A stretch of 64,000 nt of DNA, from positions 301,974-365,973 of the forward strand of contig CACRSC010000007.1 of NCBI GenBank assembly GCA_902651635.1. Reading direction: 5' to 3'. Numbering within the stretch: the first letter of the stretch is position 1; each line of letters begins with the position of its first letter. Source of the stretch: Mastigamoeba balamuthi. Its lineage: Eukaryota > Evosea > Mastigamoebida > Mastigamoebidae. Position numbers and translations under genes: made by a program. Below, one piece after another: positions 1-10,704 of the stretch. A model generated the notes under the pieces. The model worked only from the letters and a program-made list of their open reading frames with translations, had not been told where the DNA came from and ran no database searches.

Positions 1-1226
1 TTGCAGCAAAGCTACGACCACGTCAAGGTGGTGAGCAAGTGCCAGCAGATCCAGACGCTGCTCAGCGTCAAGGATCCCGAGCTCGCGTCGTGCCTCACGG
101 AGATGGACATACAGCCGCAGCTCTACATGCTGTGCGCCCCTCAGCCCCACGCGCGCGCCAGCTTCGCCCTCCGAGTGACCGCTCTTGCCCCGCAAACAGG
201 AGGTGGGTGCGGATCCTCTTCTCGCAGGTCTTCGCGCTCGAGGACCTCGTCCTCCTGTGGGACGCGATCTTCGCCGCGGGGCCGCCGTTCGCGATGGTCG
301 ACGCCATCTGCGTCACGATGCTGATGCTCGTGAGGACTGGCAGTGCGACCACCGCGGCCTCGTCTCTCTCCCCCCTTCTGCGTGTTTGCTCACAGTCCCT
401 GTGTGTCTGTGCCAGTCATTGGCGAGGACTACTCGAACGTCCTCGACCTGCTGTTCCACTACCCGAGGACGCACTCGCCGAGCCTCATCACCTCGGTGGC
501 GCTCAACGTCCTCATCTCGCCCAACACCCCGTTCTTCATCGCCACGTCGGTGCCGCAGCGGTTCACGTCGCCTGGCCCGCTGGCGTCGCCCAGCATGGGG
601 ACTCTGCAGGCGCCGCCCATGTCGCCCGACATGAAGAGGGAGAGGGACGTCCCGCCGCCGTCCCCGCGCTCCGCCCAGCCCTCGGCGCCGTCGCAGCCCA
701 TGGTCATGCAGGAGCTCTCGGTGCTCTCGTCCAAGAAGACGGCGGCCCCCAAGCCTGATGAGCGCACTAGCGCGCCGACCCCTGCGGCCGTGACTTCCAA
801 GGCGAGCCGCAGCAAGACGGCCACGGCCACAGAGATGTCGTGGGCCCCCGCAAAGCCCCTTGCCTCGAGGCCCACCGCGCAGCTCGGATCGGGCACGCGC
901 AGGGGGGCGTTCGCCCTCGAGGACTCGCCGGTAGGCAACCCCGCTCTTGGTGTTCTGCTCGGCTCACCGTCTGGTATCAGAGCGAAGTGGAGACGTTGCA
1001 CGAGAAGCTGTCGGCTGCTAAGGCGATGCAGCAGCACATCTCCAACAGGTTGGAGCGAGTTATCTACACGCTGGGGACGGTGTCGGGAGCGACGACGCAT
1101 GACCAGCAGTCGCTGCAGGTTGTTCTGTCTGAGATGCAGAGCATCAAGCAGGCGCTGGCAGGGGATGAGGACAAGCAATTGAAACGAATCGCCGCACTGG
1201 TGTCTAGAGAGGAGGACTCTCCTTGA
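1..1226 (+). CDS. TBC1D5: TBC1D5-like Rab GTPase-activating protein, 3' part
   Basis: The gene is cut by the window start. Exons <1-131, 200-342, 416-930 and 981-1226 join in frame (introns 68, 73 and 50 nt, all GT-AG). The first two exons encode the C-terminal half of a TBC domain: RWVRILFSQVF, then a DLVLLWDAIFA-type stretch and a hydrophobic helix ending MLMLV. This order matches TBC1D5, which acts on Rab7 in retromer and autophagy traffic. The arginine- and glutamine-finger motifs would lie upstream and are not visible. A Ser/Pro-rich linker follows, then a C-terminal coiled coil beginning SEVETLHEKLSAAK. TBC1D5 rather than another TBC protein is inferred from these two motifs and the long C-terminal tail. 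It converges on the next gene with about 125 bp between the stop codons. Confidence 0.8.
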
Positions 1227-1350
1227 GACCGCTGCGGACGATCTTCAACACACCTATGTGTACTCTCGCCCAAAGCACCCTAACTAATCGTTGTTCCAAT
1301 CACTGCCTCAGGACAGTTGGCAGAGCTGTGACCGTGGGGTGGGGTCTATC

Positions 1351-4300
1351 CTACGGGAGTTTTGCCTCAGCAGTCGGTGCACACAGCGTGTTGGCATTGC
1401 TGTTCCACTGCCTGCTCGATTCGAGGATTGTAGCGTCATACTGAGGTCCATCAGCTCCGTTACCCATGAGCGCAGTGCGGTCTACTGGGGCGCATTCACG
1501 CTCGGAGCTATCGTCACGCCGTGAGCAGTCGCCTGGCTGTCCGCCGGTTAGGTCCATGCAGCAGCAGCCCACCTCGAGGGGAATGAGCAGTGACGAAGGC
1601 ATCACCTCCTGCATGACCACCTTGCACACGAGATCGCTGAAGTGAGGTATCACCTGAACGACCTCGAACTCGCTCGAGGGCTCCAGCAGCACCTCGTCCT
1701 CCCCGAACAGGTTGAACGACGTGATCCTCCGGCCACGCAGTGTGTTGATCTCGAACAGAGTGCAGTGTCCGCTGTTCTTGATGAACCCCATAGCGATCCT
1801 CTCGGACGGTGATGTGCTAGAGAACGCCCTCCAGCACACTCTCCGACCCACCTTGTACTCCTTCTTGCTCAGCTGCCCTCTGATACCGCGGAACACGACC
1901 CCTGAGTGCACGGGGATCTTGCGCATCGTTCTGACCAGACGCCTCGCATACCGAATCCACTGGATGCCGCCCTCCTTGTCCTTGCGTTCCCGGAGGTACT
2001 TGTTGAGGCGAAAGTAGATGCTCTCCTCCGATGGCTTTGTCTCTGTCGTGTACAGCAGCAGCCCCAGTGCGTCTTCCTCCGAGAGGCACGCCGTCCCCTT
2101 GACCTGGTTGTGGAAAGCCTCCAGGGTCTTGGAGACGCACGGTCGCATTGCCTCCACAATCTTCTCCAAGTCCTTGATCGGTGGATTAACTTCTTTGAGG
2201 GTCTCTGGCGAAGAGCTCTGCTCGTCCTCTTCCAATTGTTCAGGAGGCAGAGGAGCACACTCGTCCTCACCGACTTCGTCCAGCATTCTAGCCTGGAGAT
2301 GGGCGACGAAAACAGCAACCAAGGTGACCATTGGTATGCCGGTTGCAATTGCGGGAACAGCAGTGGAGGTACAACAAGAGAGAAATCCGCATTTGATACC
2401 CAGCACCGCAATCAAGGCGACAGATGCCGCCAGAACAACGCATCCAGCGACGACTCCTCCTGCGATAGCTGCGGTGTTACTTCTGTGGTCTCCTTGGCCT
2501 ACCCCCTCTACTGGAGTGCACGGCGTGGAAACGTTGCCATCATCGTCGGCAGTCCCCTGAGGGCACCTGTGGCTCTCACAGCCACCAAATGAGCCCGGCG
2601 GAATGTAGAACCCAGAGCCTAGAGAGCTGCATGATATGCATGGAGTGCGCGAGTCGTTATCGTCGTCTGATGTGCCCGTAGGACAAGAGAACAAAGAGCA
2701 CGAGCCCGCTCGCCCTCGAGGGAGGAAGAGACCCGGGCCGAGGCAGCGGTCACAGTCAGTGCCAGCATCATGATCCGAGTCTGTCGACCCCGGCGGGCAC
2801 TTGTGGTCATCACACGCGCCATACGAGCCAGGTGGAATGAAGTAGCCTGCAGTAGCATTGCAGGGCACGCACGGTGTGCTCGTGTCGGAGTCGAAATCCG
2901 TCTCCCCTCGCTGGCACTGATACAGAGAGCAACTGCCTAACTGTCCGGGGGGGATGTAGTAGCCTGCTGATGGGCACTCAAGGCAAGGAGAGGACACGTT
3001 CTGATCGGAATCAACCGTTCCCGGTTTACAGATAACACAGTGCAGTTGAGGCCCGCAAGTGCTGCAATCCAGGCAATTGTCGGAGAGGGAGGCAGATAAA
3101 TCGCGTCCGGAAGGAACCGTTCCTGTGAAAAGGTTCCCGTTGATCTTCCTGTTATTCCTATGAGAATCGAATGAAAGGGAACGGGCGTGTTACAGGTTGA
3201 GGGGCTGTGGCATCTGAAGCAGCACAGCTGCATCTCCCCGCAAAATATTCCCCTCCAGGAATCTAGTGATCTGTGAGGCATCGCATAAACAAAAGGGCAT
3301 ACAGTTCCGAGAGACTCGATAAATTGCGAATGGAAATTGGCAGTAATCCACTGATCCCCGCAGAGGTCATGTTTCTGGAGAAAGGTGAGACCAATAACTT
3401 GAATCAGACGCACATCTTGGTAATGCGATACTGATGCGAGCACGTGATGCAAGGTATCTGCTCTTGGCAGGGTAAAGTCCAATTGCATGGGTTGCGCCAT
3501 CCCCGAATTGTGGGGAAAGATGAAGAAGACGATAGGTCACACAGAAACTGTGCATCGCATCTCGGCCACATTCGACAAACACCTCCGCACCATCCGCATC
3601 CCAGAACAGACGACTCGCAGTCGGCTTGTGTGACAGAGCTCCTGCACGTGACCCACCTGATCGGCGCTGCCACAAACGGCCCCGTCACCGCACGGTCCTT
3701 GCACTGGATGTCGAACGTCGGCCTGTCCTCGCGCCCCGCGTCCACGCAGACGCTGATCGCCCCCGTCATCGCGTGCGTCAGGTTGAACACCGTCGTCGTC
3801 GCGTTCCCCTTGGTCGTGTCGATGAACGTGACCCCGGACATGTTGGCGAGGGTGACCGTGACGTTGTCGGGGAAGAGCACCGTGTCGGGGTCTGTGACGT
3901 TGAGGACCAGCACAGCGCACGGCTGCATCTCCCGCAGCACAATGTCGCTCTCCCCGAGCCCGGGCGGATCGTCCACGTTCTGCAGCAGCATCCCGCTCGA
4001 CTGCACCTGCACCACGCTCGTCTTGTCCGCTGCCTCCAGAGTGAACGAAGGCGCAGCCTCCCCGCCGTCGTGGGTGAAGCTGACGCGGCCGTCGTCGATG
4101 TCCTGCTGCGTGAACGACGTGAACGCGCGCCTCCCGCCCACGGACACGGGCACGCCGTCCTTGGCGAACGCCCCGTGCCTGACCGACGCGACGCGGATGG
4201 TGATGTCCTGCGGGGCCGTGTCGACGTCGTAGATGTAGATCATCGACTGGTTGATCACCAGCGTCCCGCCCTCCACCACCGTGAAGTTGGCAAACACCAC

Positions 4301-6526
4301 CACCGGCGGGTCGTCCACGGCGGTCACCGCCACCACGAACCCCGCGTCGGCGGCTGTGCCCCACATGTCGGTGCCGTGCACAGTCACGTCGAAGTCCCTG
4401 TCGAAGTTAGGCCCCGGCTCGAACCGCAGCCCCAGCAGCAGCGCCCTCACGTCCGCCGTCGGCCCCGACGCCGTCCACACCCCCGACGCCGCGTCAAAGT
4501 GCGACGACGTGGACCCCGCCGTGGCTGCGGCCAGCGTGCCGGCCCGGGGGTCGCTGAGGGCGACGGCGAAGCTGAGGGTGGTGGAGTTGGGGGTGTCCAC
4601 GGCGACGGGGACGGCGATGGGCGGGGCGTCCTCGGTGAAGTTGAAGGGCGTGGGGAAGACGTCGAGGAACCGGTGCACGTTGACCTGGAACCTCTGCTGG
4701 GCCCAGAAGCCCTTGGCGTCCACCGCCGTCACTGTGATGTTCAGCGGGTGTCCCACCTCGTCCCCGGTCGGCGTCCCGCTGAACGTGTGTGTGGCAGCGT
4801 CGAACGTCGCCCAGCTCACGGCTGGCGTGACGCTGTACGTCACCGGTGGGCTCGTGGCCCGGGCGAAGCTGTCCGGGGCCCACGTGAAGGAGAACGCCCT
4901 TGTCATCCTTGCGGTGCAGCAGCCGGCCTGGGAGGCGATGGACCTGTTCATGCGGGGCAGCCTGTACCCGTACGCCACGGATGCCGCTCCGTTTCCCCCT
5001 GGCGCCCCAATCACCAGGTCGTCCACGTTGTCCCCGTTCACGTCTCCCGCCCCAGACACCGACGACCCGAACAGCCCGTTGGCCACGTCTCCGTGCAGCA
5101 CATGCCCGTCTGTCGCCTGCATGCTGTCGAGTCTCACAACCACCGACGGCCACGCTGCCTTTCTCCCGAAGATGATGTACACACGCCCCTTGTTGCCGTC
5201 GGCCTGAGGCGCGCCGATGGCGATGTCGGGGAGCGAATCGCCGTTCCAGTCGAAGCCGCCGGCCAGCGCTGTCCCCGCCTGCCCTGTCGCGGGCCCGTCG
5301 AACTTGACCCCTCCGATCCTCTTCCCCAGGTTCACCAGCGAGTCTCCTGCGCCCCACACCGTCCGGTTGGCTGCCCCGAACACGAGGTACACCCTCCCCG
5401 ACGTCACGTTGACCACCGTGTACGCCGGCGCAGCGATGGCAAAGTCGTCGAACGAGTCTCCGTTGAAGTCGCCGGCGCTGACGATGGCGGCACCGACATT
5501 GGAGGAGGGCTGCTCGTAGCCGAACTGCAGGTTGCCAGTGCCCGGCAGCACGACGGCCTTGTAGACGTCGTACTCCCAGGGGTCAGCGTGGCCCCACACG
5601 AGGTATGCTGTTCCCGAGCTGCCCCATGCACCGTCTGCTCCGACGAGCAAGTCGCGGAAGCCGTCCCTGTCCACGTCTCCCGCGGGTGAGACAACCTTGC
5701 CGGTGTTCCAGTGGTTGTAGTTGACGTTATCCACCTGCTGGACCCACGCCTCCTTTGAGGGGCCAGTGGATGACCCGAACACCACTTGGACCCTTCCTCG
5801 GCTCATTCCGTTGCCCCACGCTGACCACCCGGGCCACCCCACAGCCACGTCTGGGTACTTGTCTCCGTTGATGTCGCCCAGCCCTGCCACAGGACCCACC
5901 TTCTGGAACGATATTTCGCCCTGCGTAGACCACGCGCCGATGGTTTCCACGTCGCGCTCGATGACGCCCGGCCGGGTCTTGGAGCCGTAGATGATCCACG
6001 CTTTACCCTTGCCGCTTCCCTTCCAGTCGGTGGTCCCCGCAGCCCAGTCGGAAATGTTGTCGTTGTTCATGTCGCCGACAGCAGACAGGTTCATCGCGAA
6101 CCGCGACCAGGCGTAGGCGCCGTCGGTGGAGGTCCTGAGGGCGTAGCCTCTGGTGCCGTCGACGAGCGACGCGATGGCGAGCGTCTGGCCCGCTGCCGAC
6201 GCGTTGGGGCCGAACACCACGTACAGCCGCCCGTACTCGTTCTTGGCCACCTTGGGCGCGCTCACAGCCAGGTCCGCGTGCGAGTCGCCGTCGGTGTCGC
6301 CGATGCCGCACACGACGGCCCCGAAGCTGCCGCCCGCGCCCTTGATCGTTGTGGACGACGTCAGCACAGCGGAAATGGTCGACTCGGCAGCGGGCCAGCC
6401 CTCGTCCGTCAGCGTGCCCCCGGGGGAAGGCCGCGCGGATGCACTGACGGCAAGGACGAGAGCAGGGACAAGTGCCAGGGCAAGTCTGAGTCTTTCTTGC
6501 GAGCTCGTTGGCATCAGGTGTGGCAT
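1351..6526 (-). CDS. Chimeric receptor-like protein: FG-GAP propeller, cadherin/CSPG-like, PSI, LRR, Cys-rich repeats, TM and R-S-E ADP-ribosyltransferase
   Basis: Exons 6526-3414, 3374-3303, 3262-3194 and 3157-1351 join in frame over introns of 39, 40 and 36 nt, giving about 1686 residues. Order: signal peptide (hydrophobic stretch LALALVPALVLAVSA); seven FG-GAP blades with Ca-binding loops such as GDTDGDSHADL and GDVNGDNVDDL (about 65-515); He_PIG/cadherin-like and CSPG-like modules; a PSI knot (CESSVLGCGWCGGVC); plant-type LRRs (SGLLPISIRNLSSL, LEGNILRG, INGNLFTGTVP) that appear only after splicing; four roughly 40-residue Cys repeats with the signature GYYIPPG; a hydrophobic segment near 1312-1337 and a weaker second one; then an ADP-ribosyltransferase domain with VVFRG (about R1507), FSSTS (1530-1534) and EDE (1570-1572). 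The R-S-E triad is intact, so arginine-type mono-ADP-ribosylation is likely. One membrane pass puts the enzyme in the cytosol; two would put it outside. Start 6526 precedes the signal peptide; 6514 is an alternative. Confidence 0.8.
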
Positions 6527-6741
6527 CCAACCAGAATTCGGTCCTGCTTGTCCGATAAACATGAACAATAGGTGTGCAAAATATCCATCGAACAACGAGT
6601 GCGTGTTCGACGTATCTAGAGCGGACTGCGGGGTCGTGCGCGAGGACATCGGCTGAGTGGGTGGATGATGAACAAGTTGTCGCAGGTGTCGTGACGGCTT
6701 GATTTGCTCTCTTTGTTTGCCCGGGGCTGTTCGTTGCTCGC

Positions 6742-7518
6742 TCACTTCCTCACAGATCCCGTGGTGGCCGCAGCGGCTGCTGCTGCCGCGGTGCGCTTGG
6801 CCGAGATGACCCTGCCGACGAGCTTGTCGAACTCCTCGCGCAGGCCGTCGGCGTTGTCCTCGATCGACGTCGTGATGTGCGGGATCTTGAGCATCGCCTT
6901 CGCTGCACCCGAAAACCGTCAGGTTGGGTTGGAATGAGGGAATAATGAGCCAAGTCACCTAGTTTGGGCTTGGCCCCCTGCGCAGCTGTTTCCATGTCGG
7001 GTTTCGAGTGTGCGAAGATGCTCATCTGGGCCTCGCCGAGCTTCAGAGGCTCTGCGAACTTCTTGTACCTGGCAGCCGGGCACCCACCTGGGTCAGCCGT
7101 ATCGACCACAATGACAGTGGGGGGGTGCGGCACCACAGCTCGAGCTCGCGCTCGGAGCCCTTGCCGTTGTTGGGGTAGACGAAGAGGATGCCGTCCGTGT
7201 CTGCAGAGACGGCAGGCCAAGTGTACTCGTACTTCTTCTCGCCCGACACGTCCCACAGCTCGATCGAGACCGAGACGTTGGAGCGCCCCACCTGCACGTC
7301 CCTGTCGATCTCCACGATGCTGGCCACCACTGAGTCGAGGCGGGATGGAGAGGAGGGGAGGGGTGTCTCAGGGGGCTGTGGTACCGGACGCCCACTGTGG
7401 GCGACGTGCTGAAGCGCGCGCTGCCGCTCAGGAAGTTCGAGAGGACTGTCTTGCCCGAGCCGCAGGGGCCCAGCACAAGGATCTTGACCGCGGCCTCGTC
7501 GGCGGGAACAGAGGACAT
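6742..7518 (-). CDS. IFT22: IFT22 / RABL5 Rab-like GTPase of the intraflagellar transport B complex
   Basis: Exons 7518-7385, 7319-7134, 7068-6959 and 6902-6742 (introns 65, 65 and 56 nt) give a 196-residue protein. It starts with KILVLGPCGSGKT, the P-loop and surrounding residues typical of IFT22/RABL5. SPTVGVRIVEID follows, where the family reads SPTQGVRILEFE. The switch-II region is ELWDVSG with no canonical DTAGQE, as expected for this atypical GTPase. The C-terminal helix reads IEDNADGLREEFDKLV, matching the family LEDDPEEIRMEF. IFT22 binds IFT74/81 in the IFT-B1 complex and is found in flagellated eukaryotes, so the organism should have flagella. Met 7518 is chosen because it sits ten residues before the G1 strand. 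An upstream in-frame Met at 7563 is less likely. Confidence 0.9.
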
Positions 7519-7656
7519 GGCGATTGGGTCTCTCTGTTTGCTGTGAGAGCTATTTTTGGCCACAGCTGATGATATTAACTCCTATCTCCATAAATCACGG
7601 AAATATCACGGTACGCAGGTTCCGAATGAACGACGTTACGTGTATGCGTTCTTTCG

Positions 7657-10592
7657 CTAGAGGTGGAAAAGAGACGAAAGCAGGGGCACGTTGCGCATTA
7701 GCCTGATGCAGCAGCACTCCTCTGTCGATATCGCTCGCATGGGGGAGATGTTCGCCGAGGCCGCTGTGTAGTCGTCCTCCAGGCCGCAGCGGATGTCGTC
7801 GTCCTCGTCCAGGAGCAGCGGCTGGTGTATGTCCCCCATGAGGATCGGCGCGCCGGGCCTTGCGCTCGCCGAGGTGCCGGGGGGCTTCTGGCCGGCGACG
7901 GGGTTGGCCCGGGGAGCGACGGGCGAGGCGAGGGGAGAGACCACTTGGTCTGCGGCGGCGACGTCGTTGTCAATGGCGACGTTTTCGAAGCTCATCTGCA
8001 GCCCCCTTGTGAACCGGTCGACGGGCTTCATGCTCTCGTCGGCCGCGGGATTGAGGAGGTCGCCGTGGCTGGTCCCGTCGAGGTACGACAGCAGCTCTGG
8101 CCGCAGGTGCACGACCTTCTTGAAGTCCTGTGGGGGGCGGGTGAGAACGCGCATCGGGCGATGAGCACACGCACCTCAAAGGAGAGGTAGCCATCTCCCT
8201 TGATGTCCAGGTTGCCGAACAGCGTGTCCACCTGCTCGCTGGCTGTCGATACCTTGCTGGGATCTACGTGCTTGTACACGCTCTCCATCATCGCCGTCAC
8301 GTCGTTCTTCCTGCGAAAAACTGTGAGACAGGATAGGCGGGTAAACAAACCTGAGGTAGCCCTGCTTCTCGGTGTCGTAGGCTTTGAACATCACTGCAAG
8401 ATGGGTGGATAAAGAGGATTGAGTTGGGTGCACACGCACGCTGGAGTTTGTCTTCTGTTGAGCCGTTCGCGAGCATCGAGAGGCCCACCATCAGCTGCAG
8501 AGAGAGCTCAGCATTGACCCGAGAAGAAGCGAGTGGCATTTCAAACCTCTCGGAAGTCCAGTTTGGAGTCCCCGTCCGAATCGAAGAGGCGGAAGAGCTG
8601 CAGGGTCACAGGTTCATCGTGCTTCCAACCGGGGACTGCTCTCCGAGTAAGCCAGATGGTTGTGAATGGCGGCGCACTGAAGTTCGACAAGACCGTCTGG
8701 AACTGCGCGAAGTTAATGGCGACGGACCCGCGGTCGGTTTTGTCGAGCTGGAGACCGCTTCCTTTGAACGAGTTCCAGAACGACTCGAGGTCGTTCTTTG
8801 AAACTGGGAGCAGCGTGCGACCACAACGTCAGTCCCGTGCCCGCACCGTGCGTGGAGCGTACACTTGGTCATCTGAGCAAGCTGCCGCACGTCCTTGCTC
8901 CGGCGGATGCAGAGGAGCTCCTTGCGAACCTCCTCGCTGTACTTGGCGTGCATCTCGTACACGCTCCTGTGGGTGACCCCCTTGAGGTCCCTCACGATCT
9001 GCGCGGCTGCGGTGTGAGAAGAGGCGCTGCTCCCGACGGCAGAGTGCCCACGTTGAAGAGCTTGACGTGGTTGTACAGCATGTGCGGGAACGAGTTGAGC
9101 AGCTTGATCAGCTGCGTCGTGTTCTCGGTGTTGCGCAGGTGCTCTTCCCCGACCTTGAGGACCGCCATTGCGACGCGGAACAGGAAGACCGAGCCGTACA
9201 GGAAGAAGCAGTCCCAGATCCTCAGGGTCGTCTGGCCGGGGATCCTCAGTTGCGGGGCAGGCGCTAATGCGGGGGCGGACCTCGTTGGGTAGGGACCCCA
9301 CGAAGACGCAGAGGAACCACTTGGTCGTCGCCAGCTCGAGCGACAGCGAGCAGTCCTCAAAGTGCTGCTGGAGCCGCGGGTAGTACGTCGTCACGAGCTC
9401 CTTGAAGATGCGGATGTCGATCTGGCACCCGACCATGTTGGGCGTGTAGTACCGCGGGCTGAAGTTCTCCGCCACCGCGCACAGCATCCAGAACGCGTCC
9501 TCCTCGCTGTGCATTATCAGCAGCAGCCACGCGGCCACCACGTTCATGCTCTGGCGCAGAGAGACCGAGAGGGAGGGGGAGAGAAAGGTGGTCAGTTCCG
9601 AGAGAGGGAGCTGTGCGGGTCACCTGGCAGTACCCGACCTGCGGGTTCCTAGCCGAGTACGCCACGAGCACTCGGCGCAGCTCCTCGATCCCGCGCTCCG
9701 GGTGCTCTCCGAGAAACATCGGGTGCCCGGGGAACGTCCTCTCCAGGTCCTGGGGGCGTTGGCCCGGCGCGGCGCGTTGCGTTGGTGACAGCGTCCTGGC
9801 GCTGGCGTGTGTGTGTGACAGGCAGAGGTGCGCGCACCCTCTCGATCTCCTCGGCCGTTGTGTTGCCGTCGAGGGAGAGCGACTGGACGAGCTTCGTGTA
9901 GTACCCGGGCGCCTCCATCGCCCTCAGGTCCCTCGCGCGCGACAGGGACATCCACACCTGCGGGGATCCCGGCGAGGAGCAATATGCGGGCACACAGGCG
10001 CATTTTTCCCGCGCGTGGTCAGAAACGTCGCTTGAACGGACGGCGGCGGGGAGAGAAAAGAGAGAAACGGGAAATTTCGCGGTGAGGGTGGTGTGGGCAC
10101 GCAACTGCGGGCCTGTGCGCCATGGGGACGCCCTTGAACACGAGGTACCGGAACCTGTTGTTCTTGAGCAGCTCCTCCCCTGCGCCCACCCCCGGTCGAA
10201 TACCGAGGGTCCGCTGCGGTCAGCTCCGATGCAGATGCGGAGGAAGCGGCAAGGAAAACCGAACAACAGGCAAAGCAAGAGGCAAAGAAAGAGTCGTCCG
10301 CACTCGAGGGCATCGACTCGGGCCACTGGGCCTCGTCGAGGAGCTTCTTCCACCTGCGCAGGAACTTGGCCTCGCGGGCCGCGCTCTCCTGGGCCGCGTG
10401 GACGAAGGCCTCGCGCTCGTCGTCGGGCACGACGAAGCCCAGGTAGTCGACCACCCGCTGTGGGCGCGGCAACGCGGGCCGCTTCGGGCCCTTCTCCTTG
10501 GCCACGCGCTGCGGGGGTGCGGGGCCGTCGTCGCCCTCAGCGGGGTCGTCCGCCGAGTGACGCGGCGACCTCTCGGCTTCGGCTTTCATCAT
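7657..10592 (-). CDS. TBC-domain RabGAP with C-terminal EF-hand region
   Basis: A multi-exon gene whose splice sites were only partly resolved. It starts MMKAEAERSP, followed by a charged region and a YLGFVVPDD segment. The TBC domain begins FRYLVFKGVPMAHR and QVWMSLSRARDL, continues DLERTFPGHPMF (arginine finger) and NPQVGYCQSMNVVAAWLL (glutamine finger YCQ), then VGCQIDIRIFKELV. Both catalytic fingers are present, so GAP activity is expected. Downstream lies a classical EF-hand loop DSDGDSKLDFRE near 8560-8600, plus weaker loops (YDTEKQGYLRF; DIKGDGYLSFEV). TBC followed by EF-hand resembles TBC1D8/TBC1D9 and fungal Gyp proteins, but no GRAM domain was seen. The tail is acidic and ends RNVPLLSSLFHL. 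It shares a 112-bp divergent promoter with the PI4-kinase gene. Confidence 0.75.
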
Positions 10593-10704
10593 CTTTCCGA
10601 GTCCCTGTTGGGGTGTTGTGCGAATGAGATTCTCTCTTCGCTCGCGAAGATTGCTGTACGGAATCTGCGGAGTATCTAGATATTTCCTGTTTGAAAAGGA
10701 AAGA
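10593..10704. promoter_or_regulatory. Short divergent (probably bidirectional) promoter
   Basis: The RabGAP start codon at 10592 (-) and the PI4-kinase start at 10705 (+) are only 112 bp apart. The interval is clearly more AT-rich than its surroundings and contains AGTATCTAGATATTTCC about 20 bp before the PI4-kinase ATG. No TATAAA box is visible. That both genes use it is inferred from spacing. Confidence 0.5.

Noticed and set aside
3404-6958. A separate secreted FG-GAP protein ending at 3404
   Set aside because: Its last codons after 3414 are intron sequence; splicing to 3374 restores a leucine-rich repeat and keeps the frame open into the ART domain.
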